Source: Grimontia kaedaensis (GTDB lineage: Bacteria > Pseudomonadota > Gammaproteobacteria > Enterobacterales > Vibrionaceae). Taken from it: 64,000 nt of DNA. The notes below the pieces were generated by a model that made no database searches, was not told where the DNA came from, and saw only the letters and a list, made by a program, of their open reading frames with translations. Position numbers and translations under genes: made by a program. This document shows, piece after piece, positions 8,795 through 17,645 of the stretch (positions within the stretch are counted from its first letter, which is position 1; every line of letters starts with the position of its first letter). The DNA is taken from contig NZ_CP082275.1 in the NCBI RefSeq assembly GCF_023746615.1, positions 62,001 through 126,000 on the forward strand, read 5' to 3'.

Positions 8795-9409
8795 TCACAG
8801 CTTTTGTAACGATTGATGTTGTCTATCCAACTCAAATACTTGCATAAATTTATCAAAGTATTTGCCAACTTCCACAGCGTTTTCAGCTTCTCCCATGGCG
8901 TCCATCAACACCATGCCGACTTCGCAGGTACAAAGGGAACCTTCCGGCTGATTGCGGCGCAGGGCATAGCGGGTGCTGAGCCCTTCAGGCAGTGTGATCA
9001 TAGGTACATCCTCAAGCCATGGGCTTTGGCGCAGCATCTTCCGTGCCTGCTGCCAGGTCGCATCGATAATGATGAAGTGAATCGGCTTGGCTTCTGGTTT
9101 GGACGTCATGCGGCTGACTGCCTTTTCGAGCGCAATAGCCTCCTCACCCGGAAACACAAGATACGGCTGTGCAGCCGGGTCGGCGAGCAGTGTGAGTAAT
9201 TCCAGTGGTGGCGTTTTGCGTTGCCAGACGTGACGCCTGCAGTACGGCAGCGCATTTTCCAGTAGTTGACCGGTATTAGTGGCGCGTCCGGTTTCTGTTT
9301 CGTGCATTAATAGCTCGATACGCACATGGCTATCGAGCTTTGGCACGGCTTCACACAGGCAATTGTAGTGAAAACCGCAAGATGGGCAGGGCGTTGGCTT
9401 TTCTGCCAT
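8795..9409 (-). CDS. DTW-domain tRNA-uridine aminocarboxypropyltransferase family protein
   Basis: About 204 residues. The N-terminus has zinc-type cysteines (CPSCGFHYNCLC); the body carries the DTW signature as DATW in IDATWQQARKM, followed by STRYALR and the cysteines in SLCTCE. DTW proteins such as E. coli TapT (YfiP) transfer a 3-amino-3-carboxypropyl group from SAM to uridine in tRNA. AAAAGG about 8 bases before the ATG at 9409 favours this start; an ATG six codons upstream (9427) directly abuts the stop of the lipoprotein gene. The two genes are probably co-transcribed and translationally coupled. Confidence 0.85.
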   Translation of the reverse strand: MAEKPTPCPSCGFHYNCLCEAVPKLDSHVRIELLMHETETGRATNTGQLLENALPYCRRHVWQRKTPPLELLTLLADPAAQPYLVFPGEEAIALEKAVSRMTSKPEAKPIHFIIIDATWQQARKMLRQSPWLEDVPMITLPEGLSTRYALRRNQPEGSLCTCEVGMVLMDAMGEAENAVEVGKYFDKFMQVFELDRQHQSLQKL

Positions 9410-9427
9410 TCGGGATACCTTTTCCAT

Positions 9428-10969
9428 TTATTTCAGCTCAACACCTTCTTGCTGAGGATAAATGCCGTCAGCGAAAAGGTAAGGGTCGGCGCTGTCTGGC
9501 AGCAGTACTTCGGGTGCAACAGAAGGGTTGCCCGGATAGCGTTTGCCATTAAATTCCAGCACGCGGGAAGAGGCTTTTGCGCCGCCTCCGCCAACCGGCA
9601 TGATAAGATCTTGCCAGCCGTTGCTGGTGGATTGGCTCATTTGAAACGGCAGGTGAACCAGCGTGATGCGGCTGTTGAAGCGCCAGACATTGCTGTCATT
9701 GTTAAACACCAGAAGGGTGCAGCCGCCTGTGCCGCACCAGTTGGTGAATATCATCAGCTCATCCTGCAGGTCACCGTTGAGATCCTGTGTCAGCCAGCGA
9801 TAGCGGGTGCCTGATGCCTGCTTCACGCCTTCCTCGCCAAGATATGCCTTAAAAGCCGCATCAACTTTCTCGTTGAAGGTGGCAGAACCTTCCACACCAT
9901 CGGAAATGAAAGGCTGCTGGTTGCCGACCATCAAAGAGAGCGCGAGTCCCTCCGGTCCCAGGCTGTATTCGCGGCCGTTGATGATTTCTTTTTCGGCTTT
10001 CAGGGTAAAGCCGCTGCGGGTGAAAAGGCGCTCACTGACCAGATATTGTCCCTGATGGCGGGTCATCATCACCTGAACCTTGCTGTCGCTGACCTGTTGC
10101 CAGATACCGGTTTCCACAACCGCATCTTCGCCTGCCTGCTCATAGCGGGTTGTGGCCGTGTGGTCGGGATTGAGCACTAAGGTGGTGGTGAGTGATTGTC
10201 CGCCTAGGTTGGTCATGCCCTGATAGTCGCCGACCCATCCGAGCGTCGGGTCATCCGCCGAGAGCGTCGCGCAGCCCGTCAGGGTTTTGTTGCTTTTGGC
10301 GAAGGTTGAACGCCAGCCGTAAATGCTGTCGCTCATGGTGTCATTGCAAAGTTCTGGATTGAGTGTGAGTGTCGCGCCATTGGCCTGATAGTTTCGGGCT
10401 TGTGGAGAAATATCTCGGCTGGTTAGGGTGAATGTCTTCGCCTCATAGCCGAGTTGTTGGTAATTGAGCGTATTACCTTCTAGAGACACTGACCAGAATG
10501 GCTCATTGCCGGACGCCACGGTGCGGTTTCGCGTTTGGTTGCAGCCATCGATTTCTGCCGACATCAGGTTCAGTTGTGTCACCTTGAATGTTGCCGGGTA
10601 ATCCGCCGCAAAGCCATCCATCGCAGGTTTTACAAATTCGCCAATCACTTCGCCATACACACTTTGGTAAGGCTCCATCGTCAGCGCCTGACCTTCTTTA
10701 TTGAGCAAGTCCGGCAGTTGCAGCCAGTATTGGGTGTTGCTGCCACAAGGTGTGATGGCACGGACTTCATGGCCTAGGGTGACTTCACCGCGCAGCATAA
10801 AGCGCTGGGGTTGAATTCCTGCCACTTTGGCAATCTCCTGCTGCGGGTTTAAATCGTCAGAGTTACCGAGTTCGACCGGGCCTGATGGTGTTTGGCTGCA
10901 GGCAGAAAGCAAGGCGGCAGCGGAGAGCGGACCCAGCACGTGGGAAAGGCGGCGTTTTTGGATAATCAA
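9428..10969 (-). CDS. Composite COG3650/NlpE-like lipoprotein
   Basis: A 513-residue predicted lipoprotein. The signal ends in a lipobox with Cys24 (LLSAC), so it should be anchored in the envelope. Three parts can be seen: an N-terminal region to about residue 145; a COG3650-like domain (GNEPFWSVSLEGNTL, residues about 155-240); an NlpE-like beta region (GDYQGMTNLGGQSLTTTL onward, about 245-340) lacking the CxxC of E. coli NlpE; and a C-terminal domain with DLNGDLQDELM and a close cysteine pair (CGTGGC). The function is unknown. It overlaps nothing but directly precedes the DTW gene on the same strand. Confidence 0.75.
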   Translation of the reverse strand: MIIQKRRLSHVLGPLSAAALLSACSQTPSGPVELGNSDDLNPQQEIAKVAGIQPQRFMLRGEVTLGHEVRAITPCGSNTQYWLQLPDLLNKEGQALTMEPYQSVYGEVIGEFVKPAMDGFAADYPATFKVTQLNLMSAEIDGCNQTRNRTVASGNEPFWSVSLEGNTLNYQQLGYEAKTFTLTSRDISPQARNYQANGATLTLNPELCNDTMSDSIYGWRSTFAKSNKTLTGCATLSADDPTLGWVGDYQGMTNLGGQSLTTTLVLNPDHTATTRYEQAGEDAVVETGIWQQVSDSKVQVMMTRHQGQYLVSERLFTRSGFTLKAEKEIINGREYSLGPEGLALSLMVGNQQPFISDGVEGSATFNEKVDAAFKAYLGEEGVKQASGTRYRWLTQDLNGDLQDELMIFTNWCGTGGCTLLVFNNDSNVWRFNSRITLVHLPFQMSQSTSNGWQDLIMPVGGGGAKASSRVLEFNGKRYPGNPSVAPEVLLPDSADPYLFADGIYPQQEGVELK

Positions 10970-11043
10970 CGGAGATTCCTCTTCTCATTCAAAGCCCAAC
11001 GGGGTACAACTTTGGAAAAACCAAAAGCTGAAACGGGGAAATT

Positions 11044-11511
11044 ATGGCGTATTGGCTGATGAAAACCGAGCCCGATACCTTTTCTATAGACACCTTAAAA
11101 CAACAAAAGGTCTCTTGCTGGGAAGGTGTGCGAAATTATCAGGCACGAAACATGATGCGTGATGGGATGAAGCTCGGCGATAAAGTGTTTATCTACCATT
11201 CTTCTTGCAAGGATGTGGGTGTGGTGGGTATCGCCGAAGTGGTGAAAGAAGCTTATCCAGATCATTTCCAGTTTGACCCGGAAAGCGCCTACTTTGATCC
11301 CAAAAGCTCACCGGACAATCCCCGTTGGATCATGGTGGATGTGGAATACCGTCAACATCTGAAATATGTTTCTTTGGCACGCATCAAAGCGAATCCGGCA
11401 CTGGAAGAATTGCCACTGGTAAAAAAGGGAAGCCGCCTGAGTATCATGCCGGTGACTGAAGCGCAGTGGGATGAAATTATCGCGATGTCGGAAGGCGGGT
11501 TTAAGCGTTAG
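11044..11511 (+). CDS. EVE domain protein
   Basis: A 155-residue single-domain EVE protein (PUA-like fold): MAYWLMKTEPDTFS at the start, CWEGVRNYQARNMMR near residue 25 and GDKVFIYHSS near residue 48 are hallmark segments shared with thymocyte nuclear protein 1. EVE domains bind modified bases in nucleic acids. The gene is divergent from the lipoprotein and ends at a hairpin terminator. It stands alone, so there is no restriction or defence context here. Confidence 0.9.
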   Translation: MAYWLMKTEPDTFSIDTLKQQKVSCWEGVRNYQARNMMRDGMKLGDKVFIYHSSCKDVGVVGIAEVVKEAYPDHFQFDPESAYFDPKSSPDNPRWIMVDVEYRQHLKYVSLARIKANPALEELPLVKKGSRLSIMPVTEAQWDEIIAMSEGGFKR

Positions 11512-11516
11512 ATAAG

Positions 11517-11547
11517 AAAACGGCAGCGAGGGGGAGCGCTGCCGTTT
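11517..11547. terminator. Bidirectional hairpin
   Basis: Inverted repeat aaacggcagcg / cgctgccgttt with an 8-base purine-rich loop between the convergent EVE and yigL genes. Confidence 0.65.
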
Positions 11548-11569
11548 GGCTATCTACTTAGCGGTGTTG

Positions 11570-12370
11570 TTAGCCCAGTAGATGAGTTTCCAGATAACGG
11601 GCAACCGCTTCTTCGGCGTTGCTGCCAATCACTTCATTGTCCGGCAAGGTCGCTTTCACGCGCGGGTGTGCTGTTTCCATGATGAGGCCTTTCTTCGCAG
11701 CACTCAGCATTTCCACGTCATTCATACCATCACCAAACGCGATGCACTCGTTCAGGCTGAAACCTTTGATTTCTGCTACTGCTTTCAGCGCCTCACCTTT
11801 CGACACGCCAGATGCCATCACTTCCAGGCAGAATGGGGTAGAAAACGCCACGCTGACTTTATCGCCAAAGGTTTCGATGAATTTTTGCTCGTAACCCATC
11901 AGGTAATCGTGGTCGTGGCGGATGAAGAAGATTTTCGCCACGTCATCAACTGGTGGGTTTTCCACATCGAACTCTTTGAAGCTGAAGCCTGAATCTTTGT
12001 GGTATTCCGACAAGTCTTCGTCAACGCGGCTCAGCAACCAGTCATTTTCGCGGTAGATGTGAATCGTCACGGTTTCGTCGTCTTTCACCATTTCCACCAG
12101 TTGAGCAACCAGTGCTGGATCGACGTTACGGCTGAAGATCAGTTGATCGTTTTCGTCATGCACGCGGGCACCGTTAGAGGTGATCATGCAGGCTGGAATA
12201 CCCACACCTTCGCGAATATGTGCCACATCGATGTGGTGACGGCCAGTGGCAAACACGAAGTGTTCGCCCTTTACGTGAAGGCGCTGAAGTACATCGCGGG
12301 TAAAAGGTGCGATGGTGTGTTCAGGAGTAAGTAGAGTGCCGTCGAGATCAGATGCAACGATTTTGTACAT
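11570..12370 (-). CDS. yigL: HAD-family sugar/pyridoxal phosphatase YigL
   Basis: A 266-residue Cof-type HAD phosphatase. Motif I is ASDLDGTLL with the nucleophile Asp8 and Asp10; the C-terminal metal motif is FGDGMNDVEML. It matches E. coli YigL over the whole length (FATGRHHIDV, MITSNGARVHD, CLEVMASGVSKG). E. coli YigL dephosphorylates sugar phosphates and pyridoxal phosphate. GAGG lies 6 bases before the ATG. pldB lies upstream in the same direction, as in E. coli. Confidence 0.93.
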   Translation of the reverse strand: MYKIVASDLDGTLLTPEHTIAPFTRDVLQRLHVKGEHFVFATGRHHIDVAHIREGVGIPACMITSNGARVHDENDQLIFSRNVDPALVAQLVEMVKDDETVTIHIYRENDWLLSRVDEDLSEYHKDSGFSFKEFDVENPPVDDVAKIFFIRHDHDYLMGYEQKFIETFGDKVSVAFSTPFCLEVMASGVSKGEALKAVAEIKGFSLNECIAFGDGMNDVEMLSAAKKGLIMETAHPRVKATLPDNEVIGSNAEEAVARYLETHLLG

Positions 12371-12502
12371 GGATACCTCAATAGGAGAGAAGATGTTTTA
12401 AACACTTCTTCAGTGTATCCGGAAAAAGGGGAAATAAAAGGGATCAAAATGCCGGCCAATTTTTCCGCTTTAGGAAAAAACTGACTGGCAATCTGGATAT
12501 GC

Positions 12503-13513
12503 TTATGCGGTTTGTTCTAGCTCGGTTTCTTCACTGAGCGAGTCGAAAAATGTCAGAGCAAATATCAGTGATTTATCACGGATCACGTCGCGTTCGAACA
12601 GGAGTTCATGGCGGGAGTCGGCCAGAATTTCGAATTGAATCGGCAGGCCTGCTGCCTGACGCTCACGATGGAATTGGAACATAACGCCATTGCAGACAAT
12701 CTCATCACGCGCGGCCTGCATCAGCAGGATTGGCATATCGATGTCAGTGGCGGTTTTCACGGCGCGCTCGCAGGCATCCATGCTTTGCCAAATCCACTGC
12801 GCGCTCGGGCCGCCCACCTTTAGTGTCTCGTCACTTTCATACAGCTCGCGAAACCACTGATAACGTGCTTCAGATTGCGTCAGCAGGTTGTGTTTGAAAG
12901 GCTTTGCCCAATACGGCACCTGACCCGGAGCAAAGCCTGCAGGATGCTGGAGCTTAGACAGCACTTTACACAGCGGCTTGGCTGCCATTTGCAGAGGGCG
13001 TGACAGGTTAATGCCGAGCATGGGTGCGCTGAGCGCAATTGCATCAATGGCATTGGGTTTACGTGCAGCATAAAGCACAGAAATGGCGCCACCCATGGAA
13101 TGGGCAAGAATCATGCGCTGGCTGTGGGCTTTTGTGGTGACGACTTCATTGATAAAGGTATCGAGGTCGTCAACGTAATGGTCAAACTCCACCACATGAC
13201 CAATATCTGAACCTGTCACCAGACGCTGACTGTGGCCCTGACCGCGGTGGTCATAGCTGTAAACATCAAAGCCTTGGTTGAAGAGGTCGAAATAAATTTC
13301 CTGATATTTCGCCACGCCTTCAATACGACCATTGACCACCACAATCGCGCGGGTGTGCTCGGGCTTGGTAAAGGCGCACCAGTTCAAACGCAGGCCATCA
13401 TGGCCGACGAATTCACCGTGCTGACGGTTCGCCCAAAACGGGGCAATCACCTTTTCCATGGTCTCGGTTAGCGCATCCTCGCGGGAAAATAAAAAAGGGT
13501 GTTCAATTGGCAT
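12503..13513 (-). CDS. pldB: Lysophospholipase L2
   Basis: A 336-residue alpha/beta hydrolase. The nucleophile elbow is AHSMGGA with Ser139; the oxyanion region is VVVNGRIEG and the HG-type segment is YDHRGQGHS. The family hydrolyses lysophospholipids at the inner membrane. The pairing pldB-yigL is conserved with E. coli and supports the symbol. There are about 130 bases between the two genes, so a separate yigL promoter is possible. Confidence 0.9.
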   Translation of the reverse strand: MPIEHPFLFSREDALTETMEKVIAPFWANRQHGEFVGHDGLRLNWCAFTKPEHTRAIVVVNGRIEGVAKYQEIYFDLFNQGFDVYSYDHRGQGHSQRLVTGSDIGHVVEFDHYVDDLDTFINEVVTTKAHSQRMILAHSMGGAISVLYAARKPNAIDAIALSAPMLGINLSRPLQMAAKPLCKVLSKLQHPAGFAPGQVPYWAKPFKHNLLTQSEARYQWFRELYESDETLKVGGPSAQWIWQSMDACERAVKTATDIDMPILLMQAARDEIVCNGVMFQFHRERQAAGLPIQFEILADSRHELLFERDVIRDKSLIFALTFFDSLSEETELEQTA

Positions 13514-13639
13514 GTGGAATCCGGCGTTGTTTTCTTATTAGCATATCACTTAATGGTAAATACACCCGAGTTTATGGCGTTTTCACTCAGGTTAATAAAG
13601 GATTCTGTCATCGGGTGAAACGTCACGCATAACGTAAAA

Positions 13640-13669
13640 GAAAAACAGCCGGTCAAGACCGGCTGTTTA
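13640..13669 (-). terminator. Terminator of the AbgT transporter gene
   Basis: Minus-strand hairpin aaacagccggt / accggctgttt followed by TTTTTC, 19 bases after the abgT-family stop. Confidence 0.75.
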
Positions 13670-13687
13670 GGGAGGAGAGTTTCACAC

Positions 13688-15289
13688 TTACTGCTGGAAG
13701 TTGAAATAGGTCTCAGCACCCGGACCGACTGGGAAGCCTGCCACGAATACCCACAGGTAGAAGAATACGCTCCAGCCCGCCAGGAATACCAGTGTGTATG
13801 GCAGCATGGTGGCAATCAAAGTGCCGATACCCAGGTCACGTTTGTATCGCGCTGCGACTGCCAGAATCAGGCCAAAGTAGCTCATCATCGGGGTGATAAG
13901 GTTGGTCACCGAGTCACCGATGCGGTAAGCCGCCTGAATGGTCTCCGGCGCGTAGCCAACCAACATCAGCATAGGGACGAAGATTGGCGCGGTAACTGCC
14001 CATTGTGCTGACGCTGAACCCAGAGTCAGGTTGATGATGCCGCACATAATGATGAAGGCGAAGAACAGCATTGGGCCAGTCAGACCGATGCTTTGCAGGA
14101 AGTCTGCACCACCCACCGCAATCACCTGACCAAAGTTAGTCCACTTGAACAGAGCAACGAATTGCGCCGCGAAGAACACCAGTACGATGTACAGACCCAT
14201 GGCGCTGATGGATTTAGCCATCGCATCAATCACGTCGCGGTCGTTCTTCATGGTGCCCACAGTCTTACCGTAAACAAAGCCAGGAACCGCAAAGAACACC
14301 AGAATGAAGGCCACGATGCCTTTCAGGAACGGAGAACCTGCTACTTCACCGGTTTCCGGGTGACGCAGGATACCCCACTCAGGCACTATGGTCAGTGCCA
14401 GCACGGCTGATACTGCCAGTGCAGCGATGCCTGCGTTGCGCATACCGCGCTTTTCAATCGCAGTGACTTTGCCTGCTTCTTTGGCTTCGAAATCTTCCGC
14501 AGCCATTGATTGGTCGTATTTACCCAGCTTCGGCTCAACGATTTTCTCAGTCACCAAGGCACCCAGAATGGTGATGAGGAAGGTGGAGGCAAACATGAAG
14601 TACCAGTTTGCTTCAGGGCCAACCGTGTAGGTCGGGTCAATCATCTGCGCTGAGGTTTCAGTGATGCCTGACAGCAGTGGGTCAACCGTTCCTAGCAATA
14701 GGTTCGCTGAATAGCCGCCGGATACGCCCGCAAATGCCGCAGCCAGACCCGCCAGTGGGTGACGACCCAGAGAGTGGAAGATCATCGCTGCCAGTGGGAT
14801 CAGAACCACATAGCCCAGCTCGGAAGCGGTATTGGAGATGATACCTGCGAATACCACCGTCAGGGTGACCATGCGGCGTGAAGCGCCCATCACCATAGAA
14901 CGCATGGTGGCAGACAGCAGGCCTGAGTGCTCAGCAACTGCCACACCCATCATGGCAACCAGCACGGTGCCCAGTGGGGCAAAGCCGGTGAAGTTTTTCA
15001 CTAGATTGGTAACGATAAGTTGCACGCCTTCAGCGTTCAGTAGGCTGTTGACGTAAATCATGCCATCGGCAGCGCGGCCTGCAGCGCCTTCTGGACGAGG
15101 GTCAGCGACAGAAAGGCCAAAATAGCCTGCGATACCTGATGCAAAGAAAATGACCACACACAGAATGGCAAACAGGGTTACCGGGTGAGGAAGAAGGTTA
15201 CCGAGGAATTCGACGGTATCGAGAAAACGGGAAAAAAACGACTTGTTCTGCTTCCCGCCAGATTGTTGTTGCGAAGCTGATGACTGCAT
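13688..15289 (-). CDS. AbgT-family transporter
   Basis: About 533 residues with roughly a dozen hydrophobic segments. It is a full-length member of the AbgT family (p-aminobenzoyl-glutamate uptake in E. coli; antimetabolite export in some relatives). Family-typical segments include LPHPVTLFAILCVV, the ISNTASELGYVVLIPLAA motif and MMSYFGLILA. The start is set at the third in-frame ATG because GGAGGAT is 5-6 bases upstream; an ATG at 15310 lacks a site. No abgAB peptidase genes are adjacent, so the substrate is not fixed by context. Confidence 0.88.
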   Translation of the reverse strand: MQSSASQQQSGGKQNKSFFSRFLDTVEFLGNLLPHPVTLFAILCVVIFFASGIAGYFGLSVADPRPEGAAGRAADGMIYVNSLLNAEGVQLIVTNLVKNFTGFAPLGTVLVAMMGVAVAEHSGLLSATMRSMVMGASRRMVTLTVVFAGIISNTASELGYVVLIPLAAMIFHSLGRHPLAGLAAAFAGVSGGYSANLLLGTVDPLLSGITETSAQMIDPTYTVGPEANWYFMFASTFLITILGALVTEKIVEPKLGKYDQSMAAEDFEAKEAGKVTAIEKRGMRNAGIAALAVSAVLALTIVPEWGILRHPETGEVAGSPFLKGIVAFILVFFAVPGFVYGKTVGTMKNDRDVIDAMAKSISAMGLYIVLVFFAAQFVALFKWTNFGQVIAVGGADFLQSIGLTGPMLFFAFIIMCGIINLTLGSASAQWAVTAPIFVPMLMLVGYAPETIQAAYRIGDSVTNLITPMMSYFGLILAVAARYKRDLGIGTLIATMLPYTLVFLAGWSVFFYLWVFVAGFPVGPGAETYFNFQQ

Positions 15290-15512
15290 CAGATCCTCCA
15301 TGTCATACAACGGTCCATTTAATTGAAAAGCATCCTAGGTCATAAAAATGTCATTTTGCAATACTTGGTGCTATCAATCATGACTTTTGCAGGAATAAAA
15401 ATTAACAATAAATTAATAAGTGGTAGTTAATATTGTTTGTTTTATATTCGGATTGATGGAAATGTCACCGACGGTTAGTGTGGAAATGGAACATGAAGAG
15501 AGAACATAAAGT

Positions 15513-16526
15513 TTGAGCTGCCAAACCCAGAAAAAAGTCTTTTATATTGAGCTGTTGCGGGTGGTCGCCGCGGTGGCGGTGATCGCCATTCATGTGTTGG
15601 GGCCTTATCGCTACCTGATGGGCGAAATCCCGCAAGGCGACTGGGTTTCAGCGATAGCTATTAATGGCGCAAGTCGCTGGGCTGTCCCGGTTTTCATTAT
15701 GATCACCGGTGCATTATTACTTTCAGACACCCGTCCATTTTCGCCGGGATACTTTGTCCGTCGACGGGTCATGAAAGTGTTCGTGCCGTTTGTTGCATGG
15801 TCGGTTTTTTACGCGGTATTGGCCGGGATTTCGTTACAAAATGTAAATTGGACGGAAACTGTACAGCGGTTAACCTCCTTTCCAACCGAAGAAACATACT
15901 ATCACTTGGGTTTTTTCTATTACTTTATTCCCCTTTACCTCTTGGTGCCGATATTACGTCCTGTTGCTCAACGGGAAGATCCCGGACTTTTCTATGCCCT
16001 TCTAGTTTCTTGGCTTGTGCTGAGTGCTGCACGCCTTACTGGTATTTCTCTGGGACTGGTGGAAGATTTTGTGCTCTATGGTGGCTATCTGCTGCTGGGT
16101 TATGTGCTGCACCAAAACAAACTGCCGTTGAAGTGGTTGCTGTTTATCGGGATCACCGCTTTGGTGGCAACCGAATACACAGCGATTTTTGAAAGTGTCT
16201 CAAATAATCGATACACAAGTGCAGGTTGGTTTTCCTACAAAACCCTGAACACGGTATTAATAGCAGGGATGGTGTTCGGGCTTTGTCAGTATTGGGCCGA
16301 GCGGGTATCTGAACCTATACAGCGAAAAGTCGCGGCAGTCAGTCGCCATTCCCTGGGAATCTATCTCGTGCATCCTGTCTTTCTTTGGCCGGTAAGGGAA
16401 TTGACGTTTACGCCCGGAATGACATGGCTGACCATCCCCTTGGCGACACTGGCCGTGTTTGTGTTGTCTTACATGGCCAGTGTGGGATTGTCGAAGTCGC
16501 GTTTTACGTCATGGCTGGTGCCATAA
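15513..16526 (+). CDS. Membrane acyltransferase (acyltransferase-3 family)
   Basis: A 337-residue polytopic protein with about ten membrane segments. The N-terminal FYIELLRVVAAVAVIAIH carries the Arg and His of the acyltransferase-3 active site, as in WecH/OatA-type O-acetyltransferases. The start appears to be TTG: no in-frame ATG lies upstream near a ribosome site. A 7-codon ATG frame (15493-15516) ends in TGA overlapping this TTG. No polysaccharide genes are adjacent, so its acceptor is unknown. Confidence 0.8.
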   Translation: MSCQTQKKVFYIELLRVVAAVAVIAIHVLGPYRYLMGEIPQGDWVSAIAINGASRWAVPVFIMITGALLLSDTRPFSPGYFVRRRVMKVFVPFVAWSVFYAVLAGISLQNVNWTETVQRLTSFPTEETYYHLGFFYYFIPLYLLVPILRPVAQREDPGLFYALLVSWLVLSAARLTGISLGLVEDFVLYGGYLLLGYVLHQNKLPLKWLLFIGITALVATEYTAIFESVSNNRYTSAGWFSYKTLNTVLIAGMVFGLCQYWAERVSEPIQRKVAAVSRHSLGIYLVHPVFLWPVRELTFTPGMTWLTIPLATLAVFVLSYMASVGLSKSRFTSWLVP

Positions 16527-16536
16527 GACGAAGGCT

Positions 16537-16872
16537 TCAGTGGCGTTGTAGCTTGGCGAAGTGGATAAATTCGGCGCCGCGATAGGTCAGGGTGCCGCAA
16601 TCGCCGGGCTGAAGGGCATGGTAGTAATGAATACCCACCTGAAATTCGCGTTTTGGCCCACCTTCCATTGGCTCGACATAGATCCAGTATTCTTCCGGGT
16701 CTTCATGTTGCTGCGGATTAGGAATGGCGACAGATTGCTTGTCGAGAATGCGGATATCAATAGAACGCTCTTCCGCCCCCTGGCCCAGCATGTGCTTTTG
16801 CATGGTCAGTACAAAGTAAACACCAGCGATCACCGCCAGGGCGACCACGAGCAATATCACAGAAATAGGCAC
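16537..16872 (-). CDS. DUF2500 membrane protein, YhhM-like
   Basis: A 111-residue protein with one N-terminal membrane segment (PISVILLVVALAVIAGVYFV) and a soluble beta domain (EREFQ-like REFQVGIHYYHAL, GDCGTLTYRG). It matches the DUF2500 family, which includes E. coli YhhM, itself found near yhhN, yhhL and rsmD as here. The start is a GTG preceded by AAAGGAGA at 6 bases; this is far better than an ATG 12 codons upstream (16908). The function is unknown. Confidence 0.82.
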   Translation of the reverse strand: MPISVILLVVALAVIAGVYFVLTMQKHMLGQGAEERSIDIRILDKQSVAIPNPQQHEDPEEYWIYVEPMEGGPKREFQVGIHYYHALQPGDCGTLTYRGAEFIHFAKLQRH

Positions 16873-17085
16873 GTTATTCTCCTTTGGCCGGCCATTATCG
16901 GTCGGCAATGAGTCTACTTCACAGACTCATTTAGCAAACCTGATGAGCGGAAATTTCGTGATCCACTCCACTTATCCTGCTCAGCATTGGCGCTAATGTA
17001 AACAAAGTTAAAGTGCATTCTCACTTTTGGTGTTATGACGTAAGCTAGTGATATGAGGCGCACTATTTACTAAAAGGAGGCCTGC

Positions 17086-17448
17086 ATGGATGAAATTGCC
17101 ATTGTCGTGAGACAGAGTCGGCGTCTGGAACGGCTCCTCAAAGAACACTACCACGCAGAAGGCCGTGGACTGCATGAACTGGTGAGCAGCTGTCAGGAAC
17201 GGCTGCCACATGATGTGATTGCTAAACTTCGCTTTATTGCTACCATCCGCAACAAAGCCGTGCATGAAGATGGCTATGAAGTGGATGACATGCGCGGGTT
17301 CATGAGTGCATGTAAGCAGTGCGAGAAAGAGTTACTTCCCCGCAGCAGCCGCACCATCTGGCGCATTGCCTTGTTCCTGATCTTCGCCGTGACGGCGGGA
17401 GCCGTCTGGTTCTATATCGAAAACTGGCGACATATCGTCGGGCAGTAA
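17086..17448 (+). CDS. HEPN/DUF4145-like membrane-anchored protein
   Basis: A 120-residue protein: a helical N-terminal domain of about 90 residues, then a membrane segment (IALFLIFAVTAGAVWFYI, about 96-113) and a short tail. The motif RNKAVH (Arg, four residues, His) follows a helix, which is the arrangement of HEPN domains and of DUF4145. HEPN proteins are often RNases or RNA-binding partners, but activity here is inferred only. Strong ribosome site (AAGGAGG). It forms its own unit with a terminator. Confidence 0.65.
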   Translation: MDEIAIVVRQSRRLERLLKEHYHAEGRGLHELVSSCQERLPHDVIAKLRFIATIRNKAVHEDGYEVDDMRGFMSACKQCEKELLPRSSRTIWRIALFLIFAVTAGAVWFYIENWRHIVGQ

Positions 17449-17465
17449 CGGCAGCATGATTGACT

Positions 17466-17494
17466 AAGGCACGGTTTTCTGTGCCTTTTTCTTT
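17466..17494 (+). terminator. Terminator after HEPN-like gene
   Basis: Hairpin aaggcac / gtgcctt followed by TTTCTTTT, about 20 bases after the stop codon. Confidence 0.75.
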
Positions 17495-17645
17495 TAATCG
17501 AGACTGAAAGTTATATGTAAACACTTACCCTTATTGCGGGTATAAAAGTGCTTTTGATGCCTTGTTCGCTTTCTGAGACGTGTGCGGTGGACAATAAATC
17601 CTGCATCTCTAGACTTGGTTGGCTCGCAATTTAAGGGAATACATC

